Shown: positions 8,592 through 17,750, counted from the stretch's first letter. The stretch is DNA of 64,000 bases from an uncultured Oscillospiraceae bacterium (GCA_934591845.1 CAKTPO010000002.1:124001-188000), one strand, 5' to 3'. The notes: generated from the letters alone by a model not told the origin. Numbers and translations are program-made.

Positions 8592-10724
8592 TTACTGCTT
8601 TTTAGCCTGCTTCATGCTCAGGGAGATCCGGTGGCGCTGCTGGTCCACGCTGAGGACCACCACCTCTACTACATCTCCCACGGAAACCAGTTCGCTGGGG
8701 TGCTTCAACCGGCGGTTGCTGACCTCGGAAATATGCACAAGCCCGTCCTGGTGTACACCAATGTCCACAAAGACACCGAAGTCAATGACATTGCGCACAG
8801 TGCCGGTGAGAACCATTCCGGGTTTTAGGTCCTTCATGTCCAGTACGTCTTTCCGGAGAATGGGCTGGGGCAGCTCGTCTCTGGGGTCCCGTCCGGGCTT
8901 GGCCAGCTCCTTGGCAATATCCCGCAGTGTGGGTTCACCCACACCGCAGCTTTGGGCTGCTTTTTCCACGCCATAGGCTTCCAAAAGACCGGGCAGTTCC
9001 CGGTGGTCCTGGCAGGGGATCAGCTTCAGCAAAGCCTTGGCGGCGGGATAGGACTCCGGGTGAACACCGGTGTTGTCCAGCAGCTCCTTGCTTTCGGGGA
9101 TGCGCAGGAAACCGGCACACTGCTCAAAGGCCTTTGGTCCCAATTTGGGTACCTTTTTCAGCTGGCTTCTGCTGGTAAAGGGTCCGTTTTCTTCCCGATA
9201 GGCTACAATATTCTTGGCTGTGGCGGTGGTCAGGCCGGAAACCTGCTGCAATAGGTTCCGGGAGGCGGTATTTGCATCCACACCAACGGCGTTCACGCAG
9301 TCCTCTACCACGGCATCCAGGGCCTGGTCCAGCTCTTTCTGGGGGCAGTCGTGCTGATATTGCCCCACACCAATAGCCTTGGGGTCGATTTTTACCAGCT
9401 CAGCCAGGGGATCCTGCAATCTCCGGGCAATAGAAACCGCAGAGCGCAGATTGACATCGTACTCCGGGAATTCCTCGGCGGCCAGGGGAGAAGCAGAGTA
9501 AACAGAAGCCCCTGCCTCGTTGACGATCATATAGCTGGCCTCCGGGAAAGAACGGAGCAATTCTACGGTCATGGCTTCGGTCTCCCGGGAGGCGGTGCCG
9601 TTGCCGATGGCAATGTGCCGTACCTGGTGCTTGCGCATGAGTCCGGACAAAACGGCGATGGCCTCCTGCTTTTTCCGCTCGGAGAAAGTGGGGTATACCA
9701 CGCTGGTGTCCAGCACTTTTCCGGTGGGGTCTACAACAGCGACTTTGCAGCCGTTGCGGTATCCGGGGTCCAGTCCCATGGTCACAAAGCCCTTTACAGG
9801 GGGCTGCATCAGCAGCGGTTTCAGGTTCAGGGCAAAGTTGTGAATGGCACCCTGGCTTGCCCGCTCGGTCAGGGCATTGCGGATCTCTCTTTGAATAGAG
9901 GGGAAAATCAGCCGGTCATAAGCGTCCTCCGCCGTCGCTTTTACAAGCTGAGAAACCTGCATGGTGGGCTTCAAGGCCTTGCGGCATACAAGGGCCGCCC
10001 CCTCGTTGCCGGGCAGGGTCACGGAGACTTTCAATACGTCCTCTTTTTCGCCCCGGTTGATGGCAAGGATCTGATGGTCCTGCAGTCTGGAAATAGGGGC
10101 GTTAAAGTCGTAGTAAAGCTTGTAGACCGTATCGGATTCCATATCCTCCGCCTGGCTCGTGAGGCTTCCCCGGCGCATACACAGTTCCCGCAGGCTTTTG
10201 CGAAGGTCCGCATCATCAGAAAGATTCTCCGCAATAATATCACAGGCACCGTCAATGGCCTCCTGGGCGGTGGGGATGCCTTTCTCCTCATTGACAAACT
10301 GCTGGGAAAGTGCCTGAATATCCTGGCCGTCCTGGGCAAAAATCGCCTGGGCCAAAGGCTCCAGCCCCTTTTCCCGGGCAATGGAGCCACGGGTGCGGCG
10401 TTTTTGCTTATAGGGCCGGTACAGGTCCTCCACTTCCGTCATAGAGGCGGCACCGTCAATGGCAGCGGACAATTCCGGGGTGAGTTTTCCCTGATTTTCG
10501 ATGGATTTCTTTACTTCGTCCCGACGCTGCTGCAAATTCCTGAGATAGGTAAGTCTGGTTTCCAGATTCCGCAGTGTGGTGTCATCCATGGCACCGTGGA
10601 GTTCTTTTCGATACCGGGCGATAAAGGGAATTGTATTTCCCTCGTCCAGCAGTCGGACAACATTTTCAATATATTCCTGTTTTTGTTGCAGTTCCTGAGA
10701 AAGAATTTCTTCAATACTTGGCAT
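8592..10724 (-). CDS. tex: Tex-family RNA-binding transcription accessory protein
   Basis: 710 residues, the usual length of Tex. Order: N-terminal helical Tex domain, a YqgF-like RNase H fold (about 320-450, MGLDPGYRNGCKVAVVD), helix-hairpin-helix region (about 490-570), and a C-terminal S1 RNA-binding domain (about 635-705, GMVLTGTVRNVIDFGVFVDIG). Tex-type proteins bind nucleic acid and influence transcription and virulence gene expression; the precise role here is unknown. ATG at 10724 (MPSIEEIL) is chosen because GGAGC lies 6 nt upstream; a longer reading frame upstream would run over the promoter. Confidence 0.95.
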   Translation of the reverse strand: MPSIEEILSQELQQKQEYIENVVRLLDEGNTIPFIARYRKELHGAMDDTTLRNLETRLTYLRNLQQRRDEVKKSIENQGKLTPELSAAIDGAASMTEVEDLYRPYKQKRRTRGSIAREKGLEPLAQAIFAQDGQDIQALSQQFVNEEKGIPTAQEAIDGACDIIAENLSDDADLRKSLRELCMRRGSLTSQAEDMESDTVYKLYYDFNAPISRLQDHQILAINRGEKEDVLKVSVTLPGNEGAALVCRKALKPTMQVSQLVKATAEDAYDRLIFPSIQREIRNALTERASQGAIHNFALNLKPLLMQPPVKGFVTMGLDPGYRNGCKVAVVDPTGKVLDTSVVYPTFSERKKQEAIAVLSGLMRKHQVRHIAIGNGTASRETEAMTVELLRSFPEASYMIVNEAGASVYSASPLAAEEFPEYDVNLRSAVSIARRLQDPLAELVKIDPKAIGVGQYQHDCPQKELDQALDAVVEDCVNAVGVDANTASRNLLQQVSGLTTATAKNIVAYREENGPFTSRSQLKKVPKLGPKAFEQCAGFLRIPESKELLDNTGVHPESYPAAKALLKLIPCQDHRELPGLLEAYGVEKAAQSCGVGEPTLRDIAKELAKPGRDPRDELPQPILRKDVLDMKDLKPGMVLTGTVRNVIDFGVFVDIGVHQDGLVHISEVSNRRLKHPSELVSVGDVVEVVVLSVDQQRHRISLSMKQAKKQ

Positions 10725-10753
10725 TTTGCTGCTCCTTTCCACATGGTTTCCCC

Positions 10754-10781
10754 ATTCTATCATATTTTCCCAAAATTGCAA
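10754..10781 (-). promoter_or_regulatory. tex promoter
   Basis: Minus strand: -35 TTGCAA (10781-10776), 16-bp spacer, -10 TAGAAT (10759-10754). Confidence 0.5.
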
Positions 10782-10813
10782 TGAAGAATTCCTGTTCATT
10801 TGGGAGAAGCCGG

Positions 10814-10842
10814 TTGCAAAATTCGGGAAAGAATGCTAAAAT
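10814..10842 (+). promoter_or_regulatory. promoter of the helicase-dprA unit
   Basis: -35 TTGCAA (10814-10819), 17-bp spacer, -10 TAAAAT (10837-10842); divergent from the tex promoter. Confidence 0.55.
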
Positions 10843-10881
10843 GAAAAGGATTGACAGAACCAAAAAAGGAAATGGATACTT

Positions 10882-12072
10882 ATGGAAGAAAGCAACATTA
10901 CATTTGAAAGTCTGGGCCTATCCCAGGCCATGCTGAAAGCTCTGGAAAAAAAGGGCTACGGCTATCCCACCACCATCCAGGCCGAGGCCATTCCCTGCTT
11001 TTTGCAGTGGAAGGACGTGATCGCCAAGGCCCCCACCGGCACCGGTAAAACCTTTGCCTTCGGCATTCCCATGATCGAGCATGTGGACCCTGATAGCCCG
11101 GATGTACAGGGCCTGATCCTGGCACCGACCCGGGAACTGGCCATTCAGATCGGCGAGGAACTTCGGGGCCTGCTGACCTATTATCAGAATGTCCGGGTGG
11201 CGGTGCTTTACGGCGGGGCCGGTATCGGCAGCCAGATCAAGGCACTGGAAAAGAAGCCCCAGATCGTGGTTGCCACACCCGGGCGGCTCATGGACCATTA
11301 CAACCGGAAGACCATTCGTTTGGACAAAATCCAGACTGTGGTGCTGGACGAAGCGGACCGGATGCTGGATATGGGCTTTTTCAAGGACGTGACCCGGATT
11401 ATCGAAAAGGTGAAGAACCGCAAAAACCTGGGCCTGTTCTCCGCCACCATCTCCCAGGAGGTTATGACCGTTTCCTGGATGTACCAGCGGGATGAGGTGG
11501 AAATTACTGTAGAACCCAAGCAGGAGGACCGGCCGGACATTGACCAATATAGCCTGACTTGCACGCCCCTTGAGAAGGCGGAAACCACCCTGCGGCTGAT
11601 TCGCAGCCAGGGTTATGAGCGGGTGATGATTTTCTGCAACACCAAGCATATGTGCCAGCGGCTGTGTGATGATTTCCTCCGGGCGGGGCTGGACTGTGAG
11701 TGTCTCCATGGAGATATTCGCCAGCAGCAGCGGGAAAAGACCATGCAGCGCTACCGCAGCGGCAAGCTTCCTGTGCTGGTAGCCACGGACGTGGCATCCC
11801 GGGGCATTGATGTTGACGATGTGGACTGCGTGATCAACTATGACATTCCGGAAGAAAACGAGTATTACGTCCACCGCATCGGCCGGACAGGCCGGGCCAA
11901 ACGGAAGGGCGTGGCTTGGAGCATCGTCAGCAATTTCCCGGAAAAAGCCAAACTGGATGAAATTGCAAAATTTTCCAATTATACCATCCGGCCCATGATC
12001 CTTTCTCCCGAGGGCGTTTTGACCCAGGAGGAAGTAAAAGCACCTCCTGCACCCAAGCGGAGATTCCGCTGA
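10882..12072 (+). CDS. DEAD-box ATP-dependent RNA helicase
   Basis: 396 residues with both RecA-like domains and almost no extension, so a minimal DEAD-box core. Motifs in order: Q motif (GYPTTIQAEAIP), I APTGTGKT near residue 50, Ia APTRELA, Ib TPGR, II VLDEADRMLDMG near 155, III SAT, V ATDVASRGIDV, VI HRIGRTGRA near 333. Unwinds or remodels short RNA duplexes in ribosome assembly or mRNA turnover, often important in the cold. No DbpA-type C-terminal domain, so the specific target cannot be stated. The next gene starts on the last base of its stop codon. Confidence 0.93.
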   Translation: MEESNITFESLGLSQAMLKALEKKGYGYPTTIQAEAIPCFLQWKDVIAKAPTGTGKTFAFGIPMIEHVDPDSPDVQGLILAPTRELAIQIGEELRGLLTYYQNVRVAVLYGGAGIGSQIKALEKKPQIVVATPGRLMDHYNRKTIRLDKIQTVVLDEADRMLDMGFFKDVTRIIEKVKNRKNLGLFSATISQEVMTVSWMYQRDEVEITVEPKQEDRPDIDQYSLTCTPLEKAETTLRLIRSQGYERVMIFCNTKHMCQRLCDDFLRAGLDCECLHGDIRQQQREKTMQRYRSGKLPVLVATDVASRGIDVDDVDCVINYDIPEENEYYVHRIGRTGRAKRKGVAWSIVSNFPEKAKLDEIAKFSNYTIRPMILSPEGVLTQEEVKAPPAPKRRFR

Positions 12073-12965
12073 TGGAACACTTTGGCTTTCTGCTGCTGAC
12101 CAGCCATCTGGGGAATCCCCAGCGGAAACCCTTGACCGTTGCCCAATTGCGCATTCTGTCCCAAAGGGTCTTGAATCATGGCCCCTTTGAGGAGAACCGG
12201 AGCATCAGCCGGAAGGACCTGTTGGCGCTGGGTTACTCCCGGGATTTTGCGGACCAGATCATAAGCCTTTTGGAGGACCGGGAACTGCTGGAACGTTATC
12301 TGCAAAAGGGTCGGGCAAGAAAATGTGTGCCCATCACCCGGCAGGACCCCAGGTATCCCCAAGAGGTTCGGGGAAAGCTGGGAAAGGATAGCCCCGGCTG
12401 CCTTTGGGCCAAGGGGGACCTTTCTCTGCTGGATGCTCCCAAAAAGATTTCCGCCGTGGGCTGCCGAAGGCTGAACCCGGAGAATCGGGCCTTTGCCCGG
12501 GAAATCGGTGCCCAGGCTGCCCGACAAGGCTATGTTCTGGTTTCCGGCAATGCGGTAGGTGCTGACCAGACGGCTCAGGAAAGCTGTCTTTTGGCAGGCG
12601 GCCAGGTGATCAGCGTGGTGCCGGATGCCCTGCATAGCTACCTGGAACGGCCCAATGTGCTTTACCTCAGTGAAGAAGACTACGATGCCCCTTTTTCCAC
12701 ACTCCGGGCACTGCGGCGCAACCGGGTGATCCATGCCATGGGTACGGCAGTGGCGGTGGCCCAGTGCAGAGCCGGAAAGGGCGGAACCTGGAGCGGCACC
12801 AATATGAACCTGCAAAACCGCTGGACACCGGTGTATATGTTCCGGGACGGCAGCGAGGGAGCCGAAGCACTGCACCGGCAGGGGGCAGAATTGATTGGGA
12901 CAGAGGCTCTGGCAGATTTGTCGGCACTTTCCAGGACATTGGACGGTTTTCTCCATGATATATAG
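12072..12965 (+). CDS. DprA/Smf-like Rossmann-fold protein
   Basis: 297 residues. An N-terminal helical region (1-95) precedes a DprA-like Rossmann domain (about 105-270) with SAVGCRRLNPEN, VLVSGNAVGADQTAQES and a GTWSGTNMNLQNR segment. DprA loads RecA on incoming single-stranded DNA; the canonical SGxARGID loop reads SGNAVGAD here and there is no C-terminal winged helix, so this is a divergent family member rather than textbook DprA. Overlaps the helicase stop by one base and is probably co-transcribed. A role in DNA processing is inference. Confidence 0.72.
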   Translation: MEHFGFLLLTSHLGNPQRKPLTVAQLRILSQRVLNHGPFEENRSISRKDLLALGYSRDFADQIISLLEDRELLERYLQKGRARKCVPITRQDPRYPQEVRGKLGKDSPGCLWAKGDLSLLDAPKKISAVGCRRLNPENRAFAREIGAQAARQGYVLVSGNAVGADQTAQESCLLAGGQVISVVPDALHSYLERPNVLYLSEEDYDAPFSTLRALRRNRVIHAMGTAVAVAQCRAGKGGTWSGTNMNLQNRWTPVYMFRDGSEGAEALHRQGAELIGTEALADLSALSRTLDGFLHDI

Positions 12966-12974
12966 TTGTGCTTG

Positions 12975-13007
12975 TCAGCGCCTCAGAAGACGGGGCGCTG
13001 ATTTTTT
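12975..13007 (+). terminator. rho-independent terminator after the dprA-like gene
   Basis: TCAGCGCC (12975-12982) pairs with GGCGCTGA (12994-13001), then six T. Confidence 0.85.
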
Positions 13008-13016
13008 CGGAACCGG

Positions 13017-13045
13017 TGGACAGGCTTGACAAAACGTGGTATACT
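13017..13045 (+). promoter_or_regulatory. promoter of the CobW pair
   Basis: -35 TGGACA (13017-13022), 17-bp spacer, -10 TATACT (13040-13045) with an extended TGG before it. A small hairpin (13060-13076, CCGGGG with CCCCGG) lies in the leader. No Zur-type box was recognised. Confidence 0.5.
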
Positions 13046-13122
13046 AACAAAGTACGCCACCGGGGGATAGACCCCGGAACTTTATGAAAAATGTTTGTAT
13101 TTCAGAAAGGATATGACTATAA

Positions 13123-14304
13123 ATGACCAAAGTAGACATCTATTCCGGCTTTCTGGGTGCCGGAAAAACCACTCTTATCAAGAAAATGATCCAGGAGGGG
13201 TATCAGGGCCAGAAGCTGGTGCTGATTGAAAATGAATTCGGTGAAATCGGCATTGACGGCGGTTTTCTCCAGGATGCGGGCATCAACATTACAGAGATGA
13301 ACTCCGGCTGTATCTGCTGCTCTCTGGTGGGCGACTTCGGCAAGGCTCTGGAAAAGGTGATCACGGAGTACCACCCGGACCGGATCATCATCGAACCCTC
13401 CGGTGTTGGCAAGCTTTCCGATGTGATCGGCGCTGTCAATAAGGTTACCGGCCCTGACGTGACCCTGGGCTATACCGTGGCCGTTGTGGATGCAGGCAAA
13501 GTCAAGGTTTACACCAAGAATTTTGGTGAGTTCTATAATAACCAGGTGGAGACTGCTTCTACCATCATTCTCTCCCGTACCGATGCGGTACCGCAGGCCA
13601 AGCTGGATGCCGCTGTGGAGCTGCTGCGGGAACGTAACCAGGTAGCCACCATCATCACCACCCCCTGGGGCCAGCTCACCGGGGAGCAGCTGATTTCCGC
13701 AATGGAGGGCAAGGCTTCTCTGGCAGCAGAGCTTGCCCGACTGGAAACGGAACGCCTGAACGAGGAAGAACATCACCACCATGACGGCGAGGAAGATGAA
13801 CACGAACACCACCATCATCACCATGAGGATGACGAGGAGTGCGGCTGCCACCATCACGACCATGACGAGGAATGTGGGCACCATCACCACGAGGAAGGTG
13901 AGGAGCATCACCACCACCATGATGAGGAATGCTGCTGCCATGACCACCACCACGAGGAGCATGAGCATCACCACGAGCATGACGAAAACTGCACCTGTGG
14001 CTGCCATGACCATCATCATCACCATCATGCCGATGAGGTATTCACCTCCTGGGGTGTAGAGACCGCCCGGAAGTTTGAGAAGCAGACCATTGAAAACGCT
14101 TTGAAGGCTCTGGATTCCGGGGACTACGGCATGGTCCTGCGGGCCAAGGGCATTCTTCCTGCCGTGGATGGCAGCTGGCTTCACTTTGACTATGTACCCG
14201 AGGAAACCAATATCCGCACCGGTTCTGCCGATGTTACCGGCAAGCTTTGTGTCATCGGCTCCAAGCTGGACGAGCAGGGCATTGCCCAACTGTTTGGGGT
14301 GTAA
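13123..14304 (+). CDS. CobW/COG0523-family GTPase with long His-rich metal-binding insert
   Basis: 393 residues. Walker A GFLGAGKTT at residues 8-16 and the metal-binding CxCC motif (NSGCICCS) near residue 64 define the COG0523 metallochaperone family; ZNG1 and ZagA relatives move zinc. Between the GTPase and the C-terminal CobW domain (about 310-393) lies a stretch of about 95 residues (roughly 213-308) made almost only of His, Glu, Asp and Cys in blocks such as HEHHHHHHEDDEECGCHHH, an obvious multi-site metal buffer, probably for zinc or nickel. Followed after 3 nt by a second CobW-like gene. Metal identity is inference. Confidence 0.9.
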   Translation: MTKVDIYSGFLGAGKTTLIKKMIQEGYQGQKLVLIENEFGEIGIDGGFLQDAGINITEMNSGCICCSLVGDFGKALEKVITEYHPDRIIIEPSGVGKLSDVIGAVNKVTGPDVTLGYTVAVVDAGKVKVYTKNFGEFYNNQVETASTIILSRTDAVPQAKLDAAVELLRERNQVATIITTPWGQLTGEQLISAMEGKASLAAELARLETERLNEEEHHHHDGEEDEHEHHHHHHEDDEECGCHHHDHDEECGHHHHEEGEEHHHHHDEECCCHDHHHEEHEHHHEHDENCTCGCHDHHHHHHADEVFTSWGVETARKFEKQTIENALKALDSGDYGMVLRAKGILPAVDGSWLHFDYVPEETNIRTGSADVTGKLCVIGSKLDEQGIAQLFGV

Positions 14305-14307
14305 GAC

Positions 14308-15258
14308 ATGGTGATGCAGCAGATCCCTGTTTACGCTTTTACAGGCTTCCTGGACTCCGGAAAAACCAAGTTTATTCAGGAGACCCTGGAAGACCCCCGG
14401 TTCAATGCCGGAGAGCGGACGCTTGTTTTGATTTTTGAGGAGGGAGAAGAGGAATACGACCTTTCTACCTACCCCAAGAAAAATGTCTATCTGGAAGTGC
14501 TGGACCAGCAGACGGTTTCCACGGAGGAACTGAAAGCTCTGCAGAAGAAATACAAGGCAGAGCGTGTGGTGGCGGAACTCAACGGTATGCAGCAGGTCGG
14601 TGACCTGTATATGCGCTTTCCTGAAACCTGGGCCATTGCCCAGGAGGTCATGTTTGCGGATGCAACCACCATTATGACCTACAACGCCAATATGCGCAAC
14701 CTGGTGATGGATAAGCTGGTAGGGGCCCAGATGGTGGTATTTAACCGCATGACTCCGGGTCAGGATGTGATGCCTTTCCACAAGCTGGCAAGGGCTGCCA
14801 ACCGCCGCATCGATATTCTCTACGACTACACCGACGGAACGACCCAGTTTGATGAAATTGAGGACCCGCTGCCCTTTGACATCAATGCCCCTGTCATAGA
14901 AGTCAAAGATGAGGACTATGCTCTGTGGTACCGGGATGTATCTGAGGAACCGGAAAAGTACGATGGCAAAACCGTTCACTTTAAGGCCCAGGTGGCCATG
15001 TTGCGCCGGGACAAGAACGGAATGTTTGCCCCGGGCCGGTTCGTGATGACCTGTTGTGTCGAGGACATTCAGTTCTGCGGTATTCCCTGCCGGTACAGCG
15101 GCTCCGGTTCTTTGGAGTCCCGGTCCTGGGTCATGGTCACCGCCAAAATCAGCGCGGAGAAGCATCCCCTTTATAAGGGCGATGTAGGGCCGGTACTGAC
15201 GGCCCTCAGCGTGGAGACCGGAGCGGAACCTGCGGACCCGGATGTAGCAACGTTTTAA
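14308..15258 (+). CDS. degenerate CobW-like GTPase fused to a DUF1980/TIGR03943-like domain
   Basis: 316 residues. The N-terminus keeps a P-loop (FTGFLDSGKTKFIQ, residues 10-23) but the CxCC metal motif of the family is missing. The C-terminal third (about 215-305, with KTVHFKAQVAMLRRDKNGMF, a CC pair and FCGIPCRY) resembles the DUF1980 domain of YcgQ/TIGR03943 proteins, which travel with YcgR-type permeases near zinc-regulated CobW genes. Lies 3 nt after the His-rich GTPase, so the pair probably acts together in metal trafficking. The DUF1980 assignment is from pattern memory and should be tested. Confidence 0.7.
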   Translation: MVMQQIPVYAFTGFLDSGKTKFIQETLEDPRFNAGERTLVLIFEEGEEEYDLSTYPKKNVYLEVLDQQTVSTEELKALQKKYKAERVVAELNGMQQVGDLYMRFPETWAIAQEVMFADATTIMTYNANMRNLVMDKLVGAQMVVFNRMTPGQDVMPFHKLARAANRRIDILYDYTDGTTQFDEIEDPLPFDINAPVIEVKDEDYALWYRDVSEEPEKYDGKTVHFKAQVAMLRRDKNGMFAPGRFVMTCCVEDIQFCGIPCRYSGSGSLESRSWVMVTAKISAEKHPLYKGDVGPVLTALSVETGAEPADPDVATF

Positions 15259-15309
15259 AGGAGCGGCCCGAAGACCGCTCCTCAAAGCGTTTTGGAAAGG
15301 AGGTAGCCT

Positions 15310-16572
15310 ATGTATCAGCCCTTGGCAGACCTGCTGCGGCCAGAAACCCTGGATGATGTGGTGGGGCAGGAGCATATACTGGCAAAGGGTGCGGTGCTGC
15401 GCCGACTGATTGAATCCGGTAAAATCCCCAATATGGTATTTTACGGACCCAGCGGTACCGGGAAGACCACCGTTGCCAATATCATCGCCAAGCAAACCAA
15501 TAGGACATTGTATAAGCTGAACGCCACCACCGCCTCTACCGCGGATATTCGGGAAATCACCGCGCAGTTGGATACCTTTATGGCACCCAATGGAGTGCTG
15601 CTGTACCTGGATGAGATCCAGTCCTTTAACAAAAAACAGCAGCAATCCTTGCTGGAGTACATCGAAAACGGCAAAATCACCCTGATTGCCTCCACTACGG
15701 AAAATCCCTATTTCTATGTTTTTAACGCCATTCTCAGCCGGTCTACAGTGTTTGAGTTTAAGCAGATCAGCCCGGAAGCGGCATTGAAAGCAGTCCTTCG
15801 GGCGGTTGACTTTATGGAAAAGCGCACGGGCCTTACCGCCAAACCCCAGGAGGGCGTTCTCAAGTATATCGCGGGAGCCAGCGGCGGGGATTTGCGAAAA
15901 TCCATGAATGCCATTGAGGTTTTGTTTTCTGCCGCAGTTCCCCAGGGAACGGAGTTGCCTTTGACCATGGAGGATGCCGTGGCGGTGACCCAGAAAAGTG
16001 CCATGCGGGCAGACCGGGACGGGGATAACTATTTTGACCTCCTTTCCGCTCTGCAAAAGTCTATCCGTGGGTCAGACCCGGATGCGGCCTGCCTTTATCT
16101 GGCCCGGCTGCTGGAAGCGGGGCAATTGCAGTCCGCATGCCGAAGGCTCATGGTCATAGCGGCAGAGGATGTGGGCCTTGCTTATCCTATGATCATTCCC
16201 ATTGTGAAGTCCTGCGTGGATATGGCCCTGATGCTGGGCATGCCGGAGGCCCGCATTCCCTTGGGAGATGCCGCAGTCCTGATGGCTACCTCGCCAAAAT
16301 CCAACTCCGGCCACATTGCCTTGGATGCGGCTCTTGCGGATGTGCAGAAAGGACTGGGTGGCAGCTTCCCCCGGCACCTGCAAAATGTACACGCCGATAC
16401 CTTTACACAGGAGCGGTCCCAGGGGTATCTATACCCCCACGATTATCCCAACCATTGGGTGGCCCAGCAGTATCTGCCGGATGACCTGGTGGGAACCCAC
16501 TACTATACCTATGGGCCAAACAAATTGGAACAGGCAGCAAAACAGTATTGGGATGCCATCAAAAAGGAGTGA
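15310..16572 (+). CDS. rarA: replication-associated recombination protein A (RarA/MgsA)
   Basis: 420 residues. A clamp-loader-like AAA+ domain (1-170) with Walker A FYGPSGTGKTT near residue 44 and Walker B LLYLDEIQSF near 97, followed by the MgsA-type lid and tetramerisation region; the C-terminus has the typical YPHDYPNHWVAQQYLPD. Acts at stalled replication forks with SSB and RecA. AAAGGAGG sits just before the ATG. The DUF951 gene follows after 5 nt, an arrangement consistent with co-transcription. Confidence 0.95.
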   Translation: MYQPLADLLRPETLDDVVGQEHILAKGAVLRRLIESGKIPNMVFYGPSGTGKTTVANIIAKQTNRTLYKLNATTASTADIREITAQLDTFMAPNGVLLYLDEIQSFNKKQQQSLLEYIENGKITLIASTTENPYFYVFNAILSRSTVFEFKQISPEAALKAVLRAVDFMEKRTGLTAKPQEGVLKYIAGASGGDLRKSMNAIEVLFSAAVPQGTELPLTMEDAVAVTQKSAMRADRDGDNYFDLLSALQKSIRGSDPDAACLYLARLLEAGQLQSACRRLMVIAAEDVGLAYPMIIPIVKSCVDMALMLGMPEARIPLGDAAVLMATSPKSNSGHIALDAALADVQKGLGGSFPRHLQNVHADTFTQERSQGYLYPHDYPNHWVAQQYLPDDLVGTHYYTYGPNKLEQAAKQYWDAIKKE

Positions 16573-16577
16573 GGGAT

Positions 16578-16763
16578 ATGGATATTCAGGTAAACGATAT
16601 TCTGACCATGAAAAAAGCCCACCCTTGCGGGGAAAAAAGATGGGTGGTTCTGCGTACCGGTGCGGATTTTCGGCTGAAATGTTTGGGCTGCGGCCATGAA
16701 CTGATGACACCTCGTTTTAAGGCGGAAAAGAACATCAAGTCTGTGGAACGTCCGGAAGCATAA
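16578..16763 (+). CDS. DUF951 small protein
   Basis: 61 residues, start ATG after GGAGTGAGGG. MKKAHPCGEKRWVVLRTGAD and CLGCGH are the hallmarks of DUF951 (YyzM family), a small probable zinc-binding, OB-like protein of Firmicutes, of unknown function and often close to replication or recombination genes. Two cysteines form a CxxC. Confidence 0.88.
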   Translation: MDIQVNDILTMKKAHPCGEKRWVVLRTGADFRLKCLGCGHELMTPRFKAEKNIKSVERPEA

Positions 16764-16782
16764 AAAAGTATACAGTTATGAG

Positions 16783-16822
16783 AAGGCGGTAGACTGCAAC
16801 GGGTGCAGGCTGCCGCCTTTTG
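16783..16822 (+). terminator. terminator of rarA-DUF951
   Basis: AAGGCGGT (16783-16790) pairs with GCCGCCTT around 16812-16819, with an inner CTGCA/TGCAG stem, then TTTTG. Confidence 0.75.
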
Positions 16823-16985
16823 TATCATCCCCACCCCTTTCTACCAAAGCGGGAAGTTGAGGCCGGAACTTGCGTGGAAACAGCTGTGTGGCTCCGACGG
16901 CATTCTTTCCGGGCGGCTTATATAATGGCATCCAGGAGGCAAATGGAGGGCTGTTACTGAGGGCGATGGCCGGGAGGATGAGGGA

Positions 16986-17750
16986 ATGTATCTGGATCTT
17001 GTGATGCTGCTGAACTTTGCCGTGGACTACCTTCTGCTCTTTGCAACCGCCCGGCTTTCCGGGTTAGAGCCCAGCCAGAAGCGCATTTTGAGTGCAGCGG
17101 TGCTGGGGGCGGTATATAGCGGAGGGTGTCTGGTGCCTGGATTTGCTTTTTTAGGCGGGATTTTCTGGCGGGTGGTGTTTCTGGCCCTTTTGGGGATACT
17201 GGCCTTTGGGTGGCGGGAAAGTGCCAAGCGGCAGATGGGGGTGTTTTTGCTGCTGAGCCTGTCACTGGGTGGCATGGCAGAACTGGCAGGACGTGCTGGC
17301 CCGGGAAAGCTACTGCTGTGTGCAGGGCTTTTGTGGTTGGCATGCACACTATTGCTTCGGGGCAGCCTTTCTGCCCGGCGTTTGGTGTCGCTAGACATTA
17401 TGGAAAATGGGGTCACGCTGCATCTGACAGCCCTGAGAGATACGGGAAATACACTGCGGGATCCAATCACTGGCGAGCAGGTGCTGGTGATCGGTCAGGA
17501 AGACTGTCAGCGTATCACAGGGCTGACCCGGCAGGAACTGGAAGCACCCCTGGATACGCTGACAAAACCGCCCATCGGGGGATTGCGGCTGATTCCCTAC
17601 AGAAATGTGGGCGCCCAGGCAGGGATGCTTCTGGGGATGCGCATTCAGGATGTCTTTTTAGGGGGCAGGCGGCAGCCGTCCATCGTAGCCTTTGCCCCCG
17701 GCAGGGTAGGGGGAGCAGATTATCAGGCATTGGCAGGAGGTAGCTTATGA
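16986..17750 (+). CDS. spoIIGA: sigma-E processing peptidase SpoIIGA
   Basis: 254 residues. Four to five hydrophobic segments in the first 140 residues anchor it in the septal membrane; the C-terminal half is an aspartic-protease-like domain with the catalytic ALRDTGNTLRDPITG near residue 142. Cleaves pro-sigma-E in the mother cell after a forespore signal (SpoIIR). Overlaps sigE by 4 nt. A perfect TATAAT lies at 16921-16926 without a good -35, consistent with an activated promoter (Spo0A in Bacillus), though no clear 0A box was seen. Confidence 0.92.
   Translation: MYLDLVMLLNFAVDYLLLFATARLSGLEPSQKRILSAAVLGAVYSGGCLVPGFAFLGGIFWRVVFLALLGILAFGWRESAKRQMGVFLLLSLSLGGMAELAGRAGPGKLLLCAGLLWLACTLLLRGSLSARRLVSLDIMENGVTLHLTALRDTGNTLRDPITGEQVLVIGQEDCQRITGLTRQELEAPLDTLTKPPIGGLRLIPYRNVGAQAGMLLGMRIQDVFLGGRRQPSIVAFAPGRVGGADYQALAGGSL

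Noticed and set aside
13781-14059. Thr/Met-rich overlapping frame inside the His-rich insert
   Set aside because: Out-of-frame reading of CAC/CAT repeats; no independent coding signals.
13117-16056. A 979-codon open frame on the minus strand opposite the CobW genes and rarA
   Set aside because: It is the shadow of three well-supported genes; its His, Met and Val repeats mirror the His-rich codons of the plus strand and there is no ribosome-binding site.
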